64,000 nt of DNA from a bacterium (GCA_030427705.1 JAUIBR010000037.1:1-64000); one strand, 5' to 3'. Positions 27,858 to 35,855 are shown, counted from the first letter of the stretch. Numbers and translations are program-made. Notes: generated by a model not told the origin, from the sequence alone.

Positions 27858-29602
27858 AGCTTTCCTTCCTTTTCCATCATCGAACGGAAAGTGAAGAGCA
27901 TCGCGGTCAGTTTCTGAACCCCGTTTTTGGCCGAGCTTGGCCCCTTTCCAATCCGAATCAATGTTCGCCCGAAGAGCACCGCTTCCTCGGGCGTTTGTGT
28001 GTCTTCAAGTAGGGCTTTTGCCACCGCGACGTCTTCACACTCGTAGACAACCACTGTCGCGACTCGATTGTCTTTCATGACCATGGTCGAGTGGCGTTGC
28101 ACGTCCCCGAGGTCATCCACCGTGATCTTGCCGACGTTCCATTTGGCGGTCTTCATCGCAAGGAAGAGCGCATCAGCAGGAATCAGATTGGGTTGCGCCT
28201 CTTTCTGTTTTGCCGGAGCCGTTACCGCCGCCTTCTCTTCCTTGTCCATCGCCAGCATCAGCCCGGTGCCGACCGCGGCCAGCCCCATGATAACGATCGC
28301 CAGCAACGCCAGCGCCTTGGAGAGCGGGGAAGACTTTTTTCGAGCAAGTTTAGGCCGTTCCGCGGTTGTGGTCGTAGTGGGGCCCGAGGACTTCTTTGAC
28401 TCGGGCGCCAACGAAGTCTCCAGCTCGAGTTTTTCTGGGGGCGCCTTCGAGAACGACGGCGTCGGGTCTTTCGCCTTTTTCTTCCTCGATGGCGCAACTG
28501 GCGGTGGCGCAGCGTCTGGATCAAACACTGCATCCGGCTGGAAATCGGAACCTGCGAAATCGAAATCGATATTCGGCGACATGATCTCTGGGGACGACAA
28601 CTCGTCCATCGATTGGGCGATGGCCTGCGGGAACTCGAAACTGTTGCTGGCCGAGGCGTCTTTCTGACTCGTCAGATAAGCCTGCACGGCATCCGGTACG
28701 CCCGTGTCCACTTGGGTCTTTCCATCGACATCTGGATTCAGGAAGTTGCGCAAGTCATCCAGCATATCCCCGCACGATTGGTAACGGTCGGCGTGGTGTT
28801 TCTGCAGCGCACGCTCCACGATCATCTGAAGATCGCCAGGACAATCCACGTTTGGCGGCAACACCCATGGGTCAGGCCCCAGATGAAACGCCACGCAGGT
28901 TGGAAAATCGGTTGAAGGCACGGGGGGTTCGCCAGTGAGGCATTCCCACATGATCATGCCGACGCCATAAATATCGCTCGCAGGCGTGAGCTCTTCGCGG
29001 CGCATCTGTTCGGGCGAAGCGTATCGTGGTGTTCCAACGAACGTCCCGGCCTGTGTCAGCTGCACGCCCATTTCGAGCGACGGTTCTGTGATCTTCGCGA
29101 CACCGAAATCGAGCACCTTCACCAGAAGCTCGTCGTCATAGTCACGACCGAGCATGATGTTGGAGGGCTTCATGTCGCGGTGGAGCACACCCATGTTATG
29201 GGCTTCTTCCAAGCTGCCCAGGATTGCCGTCGCGATAATCGCTGTGTCCACAGGCCTCAGCGAACCGTGTTTGCGGATCTGCCGGGACAGCGAGCGGCCA
29301 CGGATATACTCCATCACGATGTAGAGAAAATCTGCACCGCGGCCAAAATCGTAAATCGTGATCGTGTTGGGGTTGTTGAGCTGGCTGACCAGCCGCGCCT
29401 CGCGCTCGAATCGCTTAAGCCATGTCTCGGCGACGCCCTTTTCTTGATCGAGTTCCAGCACTTTGATCGCAATTGGCCGGTCCATACCAAGCTGTATGCC
29501 GCGGTATACGGAGCTGAACCCGCCCTGTGCGATCAGCTTATCAACCCGGTACTTTTCAGCGATCACCGAGTCGACGCGCCGATCATCAAGTTGAACGTTC
29601 AT
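27854..29602 (-). CDS. Ser/Thr protein kinase with single transmembrane helix and periplasmic domain
   Basis: Eukaryotic-type (Hanks) kinase, 582 residues. The kinase domain (about 15-285) has [10 protein letters not shown], the Lys in [22 protein letters not shown] and VLDFGVAK, so it should be active. A Pro/Ser/Lys-rich linker leads to one membrane helix ([21 protein letters not shown]) and a C-terminal domain of about 120 residues, presumably periplasmic, with [21 protein letters not shown]. That domain resembles the C termini of the two kinases at 55.5-59.9 kb. No PASTA or TPR repeat is seen. The gene is convergent with clpP, with a 4-nt overlap. Confidence 0.92.
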   Translation of the reverse strand: MNVQLDDRRVDSVIAEKYRVDKLIAQGGFSSVYRGIQLGMDRPIAIKVLELDQEKGVAETWLKRFEREARLVSQLNNPNTITIYDFGRGADFLYIVMEYIRGRSLSRQIRKHGSLRPVDTAIIATAILGSLEEAHNMGVLHRDMKPSNIMLGRDYDDELLVKVLDFGVAKITEPSLEMGVQLTQAGTFVGTPRYASPEQMRREELTPASDIYGVGMIMWECLTGEPPVPSTDFPTCVAFHLGPDPWVLPPNVDCPGDLQMIVERALQKHHADRYQSCGDMLDDLRNFLNPDVDGKTQVDTGVPDAVQAYLTSQKDASASNSFEFPQAIAQSMDELSSPEIMSPNIDFDFAGSDFQPDAVFDPDAAPPPVAPSRKKKAKDPTPSFSKAPPEKLELETSLAPESKKSSGPTTTTTAERPKLARKKSSPLSKALALLAIVIMGLAAVGTGLMLAMDKEEKAAVTAPAKQKEAQPNLIPADALFLAMKTAKWNVGKITVDDLGDVQRHSTMVMKDNRVATVVVYECEDVAVAKALLEDTQTPEEAVLFGRTLIRIGKGPSSAKNGVQKLTAMLFTFRSMMEKEGKL

Positions 29603-29812
29603 GATGATTCAAAATGGCTGTGCAGCCCGCAGAATAACCTGAAAACGACTTTCCACCAATCTAAGTGAAAAAAATTCACCCAATTGGAATCGATGTTCGT
29701 AGAGAAGGTCGTGGGCAAAAGAACTGCCCCTTAAGAAGTGTACATAGTTAAAGGTTTTCTCGCCGCCAACACATCGAACACACCCAGAAGAATCGTACGT
29801 AGGACAGTGTAG

Positions 29813-29841
29813 TTGACTGTGCCCTTTCACGTTTCTATAGT
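29813..29841 (+). promoter_or_regulatory. strong sigma70-type promoter of the HYDIN-type lipoprotein gene
   Basis: TTGACT (29813-29818), a 17-nt spacer and TATAGT (29836-29841) lie 60 nt before the ATG. This near-consensus promoter fits the biased codon use of the gene it precedes. The rest of the 299-nt gap to the kinase start shows no supportable gene. Confidence 0.7.
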
Positions 29842-29901
29842 GCGGCGGCTAAAATTGAATTCTTTCGCGGGTTAGCGAAGGAACGAGTAGGAAGAGGCAA
29901 A

Positions 29902-31869
29902 ATGAAATACACGTTGTTTGAGAAGTTTGGAACAGCAGCCCTGGTGGCAATCATCGCGCTGTCGGCCGCATGCGGTTCGGATGAAGGTGATGGAAGCCTG
30001 AAAGGCGTCGAAGGTGGTCTTATCTCGGCTGACCGAAGCGAAGTGACGTTCTCGGACGTCGCGCTTGGTGGCACCAGCGAGCAGGGCCTTCGCATTTCGA
30101 ATCTGGGTACGGGTAACCTAAATATCCGTTCGATTCGCCTGATCGAAGATACCGACAGCGACGAAGGCGGCGTTGAGTTCCAACGTGGTGAAGACTGGGT
30201 CAGCACCGCGAACCTCGAACCAAACGAGTTCATCGACCTCACCATCTTCTACTCGCCTCTGGACCAGAATCCTGACGAGGGCAAAGTCGTCATCGAATCA
30301 AACGATCCGTCGACGCCAACGCTAACGATTCCAGTCAACACGGCTGACCTTGAGCCAAACATCTTCTCGCGTGAGAACATCATCTTCCAACGCGTTCCAC
30401 CGATCACAGAAGAGACTCGCAACAAGTTCTTCCAGATCAGTGAAGTTCAGAACATCGGTCAGGCACCACTCACCATCACGGACGTCGTGATCACCGGTGG
30501 CGACGACTTCGCTATCTCGTACCCAACGTCAGCTGACTCGCAAGACCCGTCGACGGACAGCGATTCACACCCAACGACGCTTGGTCCAGACGAGAACTTC
30601 CCAATCCGCGTGTACTTCAACCCACAAGACAACCTGCCTTCAACGGCTGATTTGATCTTCTTCACGAACGACCCTGATACCCCTCAGTACACGGTCAAGC
30701 TTCAAGGCAACTCGGGTGCTCCATGCATCAAGCTTAGCCAAGAAGACGAAATCAACTTCGGTGAAGGCGGAATTGGATTCGCAAACAACAAGACCATCAC
30801 GATTGAAAACTGCAGCCCAACCAGCGACCTCGAAGTCAGCTCGATTTCGATCACTGACGACGGTGGCGGAGTCTACTCCATCAAGGACGGCTCGCTTCCT
30901 CCAGGTCTGCCAGATGCAAACGCAATCGTTCCTCCAGACAACACGCGTACGTTCGTCCTGACCTACACGCCAACCGACGAGTCGACCTCGACGGGTGAGC
31001 TCACGGTCGAGAGCAACGACCCTGCGAAAGCAACCCTGCGTGTCCCAATCCTTGGTAAAGGAACCAACAACGTCTGCCCGAACGCTGTCGCAGAAGCTCG
31101 CCTTGAAGGCAGCAGCCGCTACCAGCAGCAGATCAGCACGATTCCTCTTAAGAACATTGAGTTCCGCGGAACCAACTCCGTTGACCAAAACGGTTCGGTC
31201 GCAAACTACGAGTGGACCATCGTTCAACGCCCTGCAAACTCGACTGCTCAGTTCGACCCAGCACCGACGCACCCAGAGCCGAAACTCTTCCTCGACCTGG
31301 CTGGTGTCTACGTCATCGAACTTACCGTCTACGACGACCAAGGTCTGGCTAGCTGCAACGACGACGAAACGCGTCAAATCACGATTCGCGCAACGCCTGA
31401 CGAAGACATCCACGTCCAGTTGGTTTGGGATACCCCAACCGACCCAGACGACACCGACACCAACGGTACGGACGTCGACATCCACTACCTCCACCCGAAC
31501 GGAACGTGGAACAACGCGCCATACGACATCTTCTGGCGTAACGCGACGGCCGACTGGGGAACCAGCGGTGGTGCTGACGACCCAAGCCTCGACATCGACG
31601 ACACCGACGGTGCTGGCCCTGAGAACGTCAACCACAACAACCCTCAAAGTGGTCTGAGCTACGCGATTGGCGTCTACTACTACAACGACTTCGGCTTCGG
31701 TCCTTCGTACGCAACACTGCGTATCTACATCGAAGGTGTTCAGAAGTACGAATACCGCGACCAGTACCTCGCCGGTAAAGGTGTGTTCTGGTACGCAGCC
31801 ACCATCTCATGGCCATCGAAGAACATCTTCGCGGTCAACGAGACGACACCAGGCTTCCCAACTCAGTAA
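29902..31869 (+). CDS. large surface lipoprotein with ASPM/SPD-2/Hydin-type (choice-of-anchor D) domains
   Basis: The 655-residue lipoprotein has a lipobox SAAC at residues 22-25. Three immunoglobulin-like repeats follow, each with the ASPM/SPD-2/Hydin pattern: VTFSDVALGGTSEQGLRISN, ENIIFQRVPPITEE to FQISEVQNIG, and EINFGEGGIGFANNKTITI. A PKD-like segment comes next (YEWTIVQRPANSTAQF to AGVYVIELTVYDDQ). The C-terminal part (VDIHYLHPNGTW to LRIYIEGVQKYEY) resembles DUF2135-type beta domains. Probable role: structural surface protein or adhesin. Codon use is strongly biased, like the atp genes, which suggests high expression. AGGAAGAGG precedes the ATG, and a terminator follows. Confidence 0.82.
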   Translation: MKYTLFEKFGTAALVAIIALSAACGSDEGDGSLKGVEGGLISADRSEVTFSDVALGGTSEQGLRISNLGTGNLNIRSIRLIEDTDSDEGGVEFQRGEDWVSTANLEPNEFIDLTIFYSPLDQNPDEGKVVIESNDPSTPTLTIPVNTADLEPNIFSRENIIFQRVPPITEETRNKFFQISEVQNIGQAPLTITDVVITGGDDFAISYPTSADSQDPSTDSDSHPTTLGPDENFPIRVYFNPQDNLPSTADLIFFTNDPDTPQYTVKLQGNSGAPCIKLSQEDEINFGEGGIGFANNKTITIENCSPTSDLEVSSISITDDGGGVYSIKDGSLPPGLPDANAIVPPDNTRTFVLTYTPTDESTSTGELTVESNDPAKATLRVPILGKGTNNVCPNAVAEARLEGSSRYQQQISTIPLKNIEFRGTNSVDQNGSVANYEWTIVQRPANSTAQFDPAPTHPEPKLFLDLAGVYVIELTVYDDQGLASCNDDETRQITIRATPDEDIHVQLVWDTPTDPDDTDTNGTDVDIHYLHPNGTWNNAPYDIFWRNATADWGTSGGADDPSLDIDDTDGAGPENVNHNNPQSGLSYAIGVYYYNDFGFGPSYATLRIYIEGVQKYEYRDQYLAGKGVFWYAATISWPSKNIFAVNETTPGFPTQ

Positions 31870-31892
31870 CGAGTTTGGAAACCAACCAACTT

Positions 31893-31919
31893 AAAAGGCG
31901 CCCTGATGGGCGCCTTTTT
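31893..31919 (+). terminator. rho-independent terminator after the surface lipoprotein gene
   Basis: AAAAGGCGCCC, a TGAT loop and GGGCGCCTTTTT form an 11-bp stem with T-run, 23 nt after the stop. The AAAA on the 5' arm also makes it usable from the opposite strand. It shares this design with the terminators at 33825 and 55487. Confidence 0.92.
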
Positions 31920-32010
31920 CGTTTTCGCTTCCCTGGCATCGCTTCGCTGGCGTCACTTCGTTGAGCTTGTCATCCACGACAATCCAGAATACCGATACCA
32001 AGAACGAACG

Positions 32011-32049
32011 ACCAAGAACCAAGAACCAAGAACCAAGAACCAAGAACCA
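32011..32049. repeat. heptanucleotide tandem repeat (ACCAAGA)5.6
   Basis: Five perfect copies and a partial sixth of ACCAAGA end 3 nt before the proposed kal ATG. Just upstream, 31928-31965 contains TCGCTTCGCTGGCGTC, related to the array at 14519. The heptamer occupies the place where a Shine-Dalgarno would be expected. Confidence 0.9.
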
Positions 32050-32052
32050 GCT

Positions 32053-32418
32053 ATGGAAGTAATGATTCGAGTTCGGATGGGCATGGAACAAGCACACTAC
32101 GCAGGGAACCTCGTTGATGGTGCACATATGCTCAAACTCTTCGGGGACGTCGCAACTGAACTGCTAATTCGTCACGATGGCGACGAAGGTTTGTTTCGTG
32201 CGTACGACAATGTCGAGTTCCTCGCACCGGTCGTGGCTGGCGATTACATCGAAGCCGTCGGAACGATCACGAAAGTGGGCAACACCAGCCGCAAGATGGA
32301 CTTCGAGGCGCGGAAGGTCATTCAACTGACGAACAACCCCGACAAGCCATCCGAGGCGGAAGTGCTTGAAGAGCCCATCGTCGTTTGCCGTGCCAGCGGA
32401 ACATGCGTGGTGGTTTGA
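32053..32418 (+). CDS. kal: 3-aminobutyryl-CoA ammonia-lyase (Kal), hotdog fold
   Basis: Would remove ammonia from 3-aminobutyryl-CoA to give crotonyl-CoA in lysine degradation. The 121-residue sequence contains [40 protein letters not shown] and [15 protein letters not shown], a close match to remembered Kal proteins of lysine fermenters. The longer frame from 31906 would run through a terminator and the heptamer repeat, so ATG 32053 (or 32062) is preferred; neither has a Shine-Dalgarno. It overlaps the kce-like gene by 1 nt, the same pairing seen in lysine-fermentation loci. A general hotdog thioesterase is the alternative. Confidence 0.8.
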   Translation: MEVMIRVRMGMEQAHYAGNLVDGAHMLKLFGDVATELLIRHDGDEGLFRAYDNVEFLAPVVAGDYIEAVGTITKVGNTSRKMDFEARKVIQLTNNPDKPSEAEVLEEPIVVCRASGTCVVV

Positions 32419-33242
32419 TGGAGCCTCTTATCATTACCGCAGCCGTCGACGGCGCTGAGACGATGCGTGAGCACAATCCCAACGTGCCCTACACGCCCGA
32501 GGAGATAGCCACCGAGGCCAAACGCTGCCGCGAGGCAGGAGCATGTATGGTTCACGTTCACGGACGCCTAGAGGACGGTACGCCGACCCAGGACCGTGAG
32601 ACGTTCAAACAGATTCTGGACAAGATTCGTGAACGTACGGACATCCTGGTGCAGTTCTCGACGGGCGGTGCCGTTTGGATGAGTGTTGAGGAACGTATCG
32701 AGGCGGTCGACCTGAAGCCGGATATGGCAACGCTCACGACGGGCACAGTCAACTTTGGGGACGAGGTCTTCATGAACTCGTACCCGATGATCTGTGAGAT
32801 AGCGGCGAAGCTCAAAGAACACGGTGTGAAACCCGAGATTGAGGTCTTCGATACGGGCATGGTCGACACAGCACTGCGACTGGTCAAAGAAGGGCGAGTT
32901 GACGCACCTCTTCACTTTGACTTTGTGTTGGGCGTTCCAGGGGGCATGGGTGCGCGACCCCAGAACTTAGACTTTCTGGTGAACATGATTCCGGAAGACA
33001 GCACATGGTCAGTTGCGGGGATTGGACGCCATGAATTGCCCCTCGCCTACAAGGCAATCGACATGGGCGGACACGTTCGAGTGGGTCTTGAAGACAATGT
33101 TTACGTCGAAAAAGGGGTTTTGGCCCAAGGTTCTTGGGAACTTGTCGAAAAAGTTGTGTCCTATGCGAAAGAGGTTGGTAGACCCATTTCCGACCCAAAT
33201 CACGCAAGCGCACTATTAGGCCTCAGCCGCATGAATGCTTGA
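32418..33242 (+). CDS. kce: 3-keto-5-aminohexanoate cleavage enzyme (Kce, BKACE/DUF849 family)
   Basis: Zinc enzyme that condenses 3-keto-5-aminohexanoate with acetyl-CoA to yield acetoacetate and 3-aminobutyryl-CoA, the Kal substrate. The 274-residue sequence has Glu14 in AVDGAE and the HxH metal ligands His46 and His48 in MVHVHGR, followed by DGTPTQDRETF, and later GVPGGMGA and SVAGIGRHELPLA, all typical of the BKACE family. The ATG shares bases with the kal stop (TGATGG). Family members act on several beta-keto acids; the kal neighbour is what favours Kce. The other lysine-pathway genes are not in this window. Confidence 0.82.
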   Translation: MEPLIITAAVDGAETMREHNPNVPYTPEEIATEAKRCREAGACMVHVHGRLEDGTPTQDRETFKQILDKIRERTDILVQFSTGGAVWMSVEERIEAVDLKPDMATLTTGTVNFGDEVFMNSYPMICEIAAKLKEHGVKPEIEVFDTGMVDTALRLVKEGRVDAPLHFDFVLGVPGGMGARPQNLDFLVNMIPEDSTWSVAGIGRHELPLAYKAIDMGGHVRVGLEDNVYVEKGVLAQGSWELVEKVVSYAKEVGRPISDPNHASALLGLSRMNA

Positions 33243-33347
33243 CTTGCGAGACTTCCGGGATCTCGCGTCACGGCGTTGTCACCGGCGAGTACCCGCCTGA
33301 TCTGAAGGTTTTTTGCGGGTTTCTGCAATTTTCTTGTTTTTTCCGGC

Positions 33348-33376
33348 TTGACATCAAAAACCTCTCGTATTTAAAT
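33348..33376 (+). promoter_or_regulatory. strong sigma70-type promoter of the HU gene
   Basis: TTGACA (33348-33353), a 17-nt spacer and TTAAAT (33371-33376). The predicted 5' untranslated region is about 105 nt long. The preceding 100 nt after kce hold a small hairpin (GCGAGA, 9-nt loop, TCTCGC) near 33244-33264 and no gene. Confidence 0.75.
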
Positions 33377-33490
33377 CCCGCTCGATTCAAGAACGTAGTA
33401 GAGAGCGGATCAACGGAGTATAAGCGGTTCTCCGGAGATCCAACGTGTAAATCCCATTAACCACTTCGTATAAAAACGGGGATTCGAAAA

Positions 33491-33778
33491 ATGACGAAAT
33501 CAGAACTTATCAATGCTGTTCACGATCGCGCTGCTGAAGCTGGAATTGAGCTTACCAAGAAAGCTACGGGCGAGATCCTCGACATGACCTTCGACGTTAT
33601 CGCTGGCGCAATCGACCACGAGCGACGCTTCTCGTACCCACAATTCGGTACGTTCACGGTTAAGCATCGCAAAGCACGCGAAGGCCGCAACCCACGTACG
33701 GGCAAGCCAATCAAGATTCCTGCTTCGTACACGGTATCTTTCAAGCCTGCTCCTTCGTTGAAGGACAAAGTCAACTAA
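33491..33778 (+). CDS. HU/IHF-family histone-like DNA-binding protein
   Basis: Dimeric nucleoid protein that bends DNA, 95 residues. MTKSELINAVHDRA opens the helical half; FSYPQFGTFTVKHRKAREGRNPRTGKPIKIPAS is the beta-arm with the conserved GRNPxTG and Pro tip. The sequence is nearer to HU than IHF, though these cannot be separated by eye. It has its own strong promoter and a terminator at 33825 that lies inside the TTCCTAAGG repeat region. Codon bias suggests abundant expression, as expected for HU. Confidence 0.94.
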   Translation: MTKSELINAVHDRAAEAGIELTKKATGEILDMTFDVIAGAIDHERRFSYPQFGTFTVKHRKAREGRNPRTGKPIKIPASYTVSFKPAPSLKDKVN

Positions 33779-33779
33779 G

Positions 33780-33816
33780 GATTTCCTAAGGACTTAAGGT
33801 CCTTAAGAACCTAAGT
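33780..33816 (+). repeat. TTCCTAAGG-family repeat directly after the HU stop
   Basis: TTTCCTAAGGACTTAAGG and CCTTAAGAACCTAAG start 3 nt after the stop. The sequence is close to an inverted repeat (AAGGACTTAAGGTCCTT) and could fold in RNA. Another copy, TTCCTAAGGACCTAAGA, lies at 33866-33882 beyond the terminator. Confidence 0.75.
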
Positions 33817-33824
33817 TGAGATTG

Positions 33825-33850
33825 AAAAGGCACCCATTGGGTGCCTTTTT
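33825..33850 (+). terminator. rho-independent terminator after the HU gene
   Basis: AAAAGGCACCC, an ATT loop and GGGTGCC followed by TTTTT. It has the same AAAAGGC/GCCTTTT design as the terminators at 31893 and 55487. Confidence 0.92.
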
Positions 33851-33904
33851 CATTTCTTGGGCGTTCCTAAGGACCTAAGATAGGAAAGAACCCAAGGAAG
33901 CCCT

Positions 33905-34405
33905 ATGAGCCTCAGGCTACGGCCCAGATTTGATATCGAGTTCGGTGGTACGCCGGACGAAGCGATGGAAGTCATGCGTGAGGCATTGAACTGCGTCGAG
34001 TGTGGCATCCTTGGTCATCGCTACACGTATCAGTATGAGTTGCGGGTGCCTCGGGAAGAGCGTCACTTCTGGTCTCCCTTCCTGAACCTTCTGATTCAGG
34101 AAGACAACGGTAAGACTCACCTCCGGGGAAAATTCGGCCCAAACGCCAACGTCTGGACGATGTTCGTGGCCGCCTACACTGTTTTAGGTATCACGGCATT
34201 TGTCGGGCTGATCGTCGCTTCTTCTCAATGGTCGATTCAACAAGCTCCAACCGGATTGATTGTCACGGCGGTTTGTACTGTTCTGGCAATCATCGTCTAT
34301 ATCGCCGGCAAATTTGGAGAGAGCCTGGCCATGAACCACATTCACCGAATCCTGCGGTTCGTGGAGAGCGCTTACGACGTTCCGATAGCGATTGAGATGA
34401 ACTAG
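33905..34405 (+). CDS. small membrane protein of unknown function
   Basis: Not recognised as a named family. The 166-residue protein has a soluble N-terminal part (LRPRFDIEFGGTPDEAMEVM, a single CxxC-like NCVEC), then LRGKFGPNANVWTMF and two membrane helices (AAYTVLGITAFVGLIVA and GLIVTAVCTVLAIIVYIAG). The C terminus is amphipathic (MNHIHRILRFVESAY). AAGGAAG precedes the ATG at a short distance. It is flanked on both sides by TTCCTAAGG-family repeats; one begins 4 nt after its stop. Confidence 0.65.
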   Translation: MSLRLRPRFDIEFGGTPDEAMEVMREALNCVECGILGHRYTYQYELRVPREERHFWSPFLNLLIQEDNGKTHLRGKFGPNANVWTMFVAAYTVLGITAFVGLIVASSQWSIQQAPTGLIVTAVCTVLAIIVYIAGKFGESLAMNHIHRILRFVESAYDVPIAIEMN

Positions 34406-34408
34406 GAA

Positions 34409-34566
34409 TTCCTAAGGACCTAAGGTTCTTAAGGACTTAAGCCCTATCCTTAAGTTCTTGGAAATCTTAGGTCCTTAGGAGTACTAGGGGGTTCTTAAGG
34501 ACTTAAGGCTATCAAGGACTTAAGCCCTATCCTTAAGTTCTTGGAAATCTTAGGTCCTTAAGAGTT
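34409..34566 (+). repeat. block of TTCCTAAGG-family repeats with a 52-bp direct duplication
   Basis: The block begins ATTCCTAAGGACCTAAGG right after the stop at 34405. A 52-bp segment starting AAGGACTTAAGCCCTATCC occurs at 34432-34483 and again at 34515-34566 with one mismatch. Each copy holds both AAGGACTTAAG and its inverse CTTAGGTCCTTA about 25 nt later, so each can fold on itself. The block ends about 50 nt before the Shine-Dalgarno of the GxxExxY gene. Confidence 0.85.
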
Positions 34567-34619
34567 TCGGCAACGCTTTGGCACCGCGTTCGATAATGAA
34601 CTCACATTAGGAGGTCATT

Positions 34620-35024
34620 ATGAACAAACGAGAACGAGATACCCTTGCATTCAAGATCGTAGGCAGCGCGATTGCTGTTCACGACGCGCTAGGTGCCTGT
34701 CAGCCGGAAATGCTCTACCACGAGTGCTTGATCGCGGAATTCCGTCACAGAGGAATCGACTTCCTCCATCACGTGCCCATAACCGTTCGATACCGGGATA
34801 TCGTACGAGAGCGCGGAATGATCGCCGACTTCATAGTTGAGGACTCGAGAGACACAATTCTTGTCGAGGTCAAACGCCACGCGGTTCTCCACAGTGCAGG
34901 AATCTCACAAGCCTTGGGCTACATGCGGATGGGTAAGTTTCCCCGCGGAATGGTTCTAAACTTCGGATTCGGTACGATGTTAGATGAGGTCAAGCACCTA
35001 AATCTGTCACGCGAGTTCGGGTAG
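34620..35024 (+). CDS. GxxExxY-family protein (PD-(D/E)XK nuclease-like fold)
   Basis: The 134-residue protein matches the GxxExxY family: KIVGSAIAVHDALGACQPEMLYHECL carries the naming Gly, Glu and Tyr positions, followed by VPITVRYRDIV, IADFIVEDSRDTILVEVKR and LGYMRMGKFPRGMVLNFG. The Asp of IADFIV and the Glu/Lys of VEVK resemble the PD-(D/E)XK nuclease core, but no activity is established for the family. AGGAGG lies 5 nt before the ATG, a perfect Shine-Dalgarno. It stands alone, flanked on both sides by TTCCTAAGG-family repeats. Confidence 0.88.
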   Translation: MNKRERDTLAFKIVGSAIAVHDALGACQPEMLYHECLIAEFRHRGIDFLHHVPITVRYRDIVRERGMIADFIVEDSRDTILVEVKRHAVLHSAGISQALGYMRMGKFPRGMVLNFGFGTMLDEVKHLNLSREFG

Positions 35025-35025
35025 T

Positions 35026-35125
35026 TCCTAAGGAATTCCTAAGGACTTAAGACTATCAAGGACTTAAGCCTTAGGCGGGGTTCTTAAGGACTTAAGTCCT
35101 TTGAGACTTTAGGTCCTTAGGAACC
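35026..35125 (+). repeat. block of TTCCTAAGG-family repeats between the GxxExxY gene and tlyA
   Basis: TTCCTAAGGAATTCCTAAGG follows the GxxExxY stop within 2 nt; three AAGGACTTAAG units follow (about 35035, 35058 and 35088), the last extended to AAGGACTTAAGTCCTT, a perfect palindrome. CTTTAGGTCCTTAGGAACC at 35107-35125 is in reverse orientation and encodes the final codons and stop of tlyA. The two flanks thus point inward, each in the direction of the gene it follows. Confidence 0.85.
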
Positions 35126-35855
35126 TAAACAACGCCAGATACTCCACGTTGCCTGCTGGCCCGTGGACTGGGCAGTCGATTCCTTGAACAAATGAAAGAC
35201 CCATTTTATCAGCTTCTTGCTTCACGGCGTCAATAGCATTGCTCCGGGCCGCATCATCACGAACGACGCCGCCCTTCCCGAGGTTTTCTCTCCCCACTTC
35301 GAACTGCGGTTTTATGAGCGTAATGACGTCCGCATCTGGTTTTAGGAACGTCAGGGTATTGGGCAGGACTTTGTCCAATCCGATGAAAGAGCAGTCGATA
35401 ACCGCCAGATCGCATTTCTCGGGCAACGCGTCCGGTTCCATCTTTCGGATATTCGTGCGCTCCATCGAAACAACGCGGTCGTCTGTTTGCAGCTTCCAAG
35501 CGAGCTGGCCGTAGCCGACATCGACCGCATAGACCTTCGTCGCGCCGTGTTGAAGCACGCAATCCGTGAAGCCACCGGTGGAGGCGCCGACGTCGATAAC
35601 CACCTTGTCCGTGCAGTCATACTCAAACGCCTCGAGCGCGGCCTCGAGTTTGAGCCCACCACGCGAAGCATAAGGGTTTGTTTGCCCCTTGATTTCGATC
35701 TTGGAATCGAGAGCGACCTTGGTTCCAGCTTTGTCCACACGCTGGTCATTAACGAAGACGTTGCCGGTCATGATGACGGCGGCAGCCTTGGACCTGGTCT
35801 CAATCAGCTCGCGTTCCACCAAGAGCTTGTCGATGCGTTCCTTGTTCTTGGCCAT
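35109..35855 (-). CDS. tlyA: TlyA-family rRNA (cytidine-2'-O)-methyltransferase
   Basis: Methylates 16S and sometimes 23S rRNA. The 248-residue protein has an N-terminal S4 RNA-binding domain (RIDKLLVERELIETRSKAAAVIMTGNVFVN) and an FtsJ-like methyltransferase domain with VVIDVGASTGGFTDCVLQ, AVDVGYGQLAWKL and LIKPQFEVGRENLGKGGVV, all standard for TlyA. Some TlyA proteins have been reported as hemolysins, but the rRNA role is better supported. It starts 3 nt after the amidase stop, so it belongs to that operon. The last codons (Phe-Leu-Arg-Thr) are written by the intergenic repeat. Confidence 0.93.
   Translation of the reverse strand: MAKNKERIDKLLVERELIETRSKAAAVIMTGNVFVNDQRVDKAGTKVALDSKIEIKGQTNPYASRGGLKLEAALEAFEYDCTDKVVIDVGASTGGFTDCVLQHGATKVYAVDVGYGQLAWKLQTDDRVVSMERTNIRKMEPDALPEKCDLAVIDCSFIGLDKVLPNTLTFLKPDADVITLIKPQFEVGRENLGKGGVVRDDAARSNAIDAVKQEADKMGLSFVQGIDCPVHGPAGNVEYLALFRFLRT

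Noticed and set aside
29609-29830. A 73-codon minus-strand frame in the gap before the surface lipoprotein
   Set aside because: It overlaps the strong promoter at 29813 and lacks a Shine-Dalgarno or family features.
30640-31647. A 335-codon antisense frame in the surface lipoprotein gene
   Set aside because: Same explanation: biased codon use of the sense gene. The translation is Val/Arg-rich without motifs.
31906-32052. Extension of kal back to 31906
   Set aside because: The extra 49 codons would start inside a terminator and pass through the heptamer repeat, giving a low-complexity leader not found in Kal proteins.
33780-35125. Repeat-flanked segment as an insertion sequence or integron cassette
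   Set aside because: No transposase or integrase, no terminal inverted repeats with target duplication, and no attC-like R and L boxes were found.
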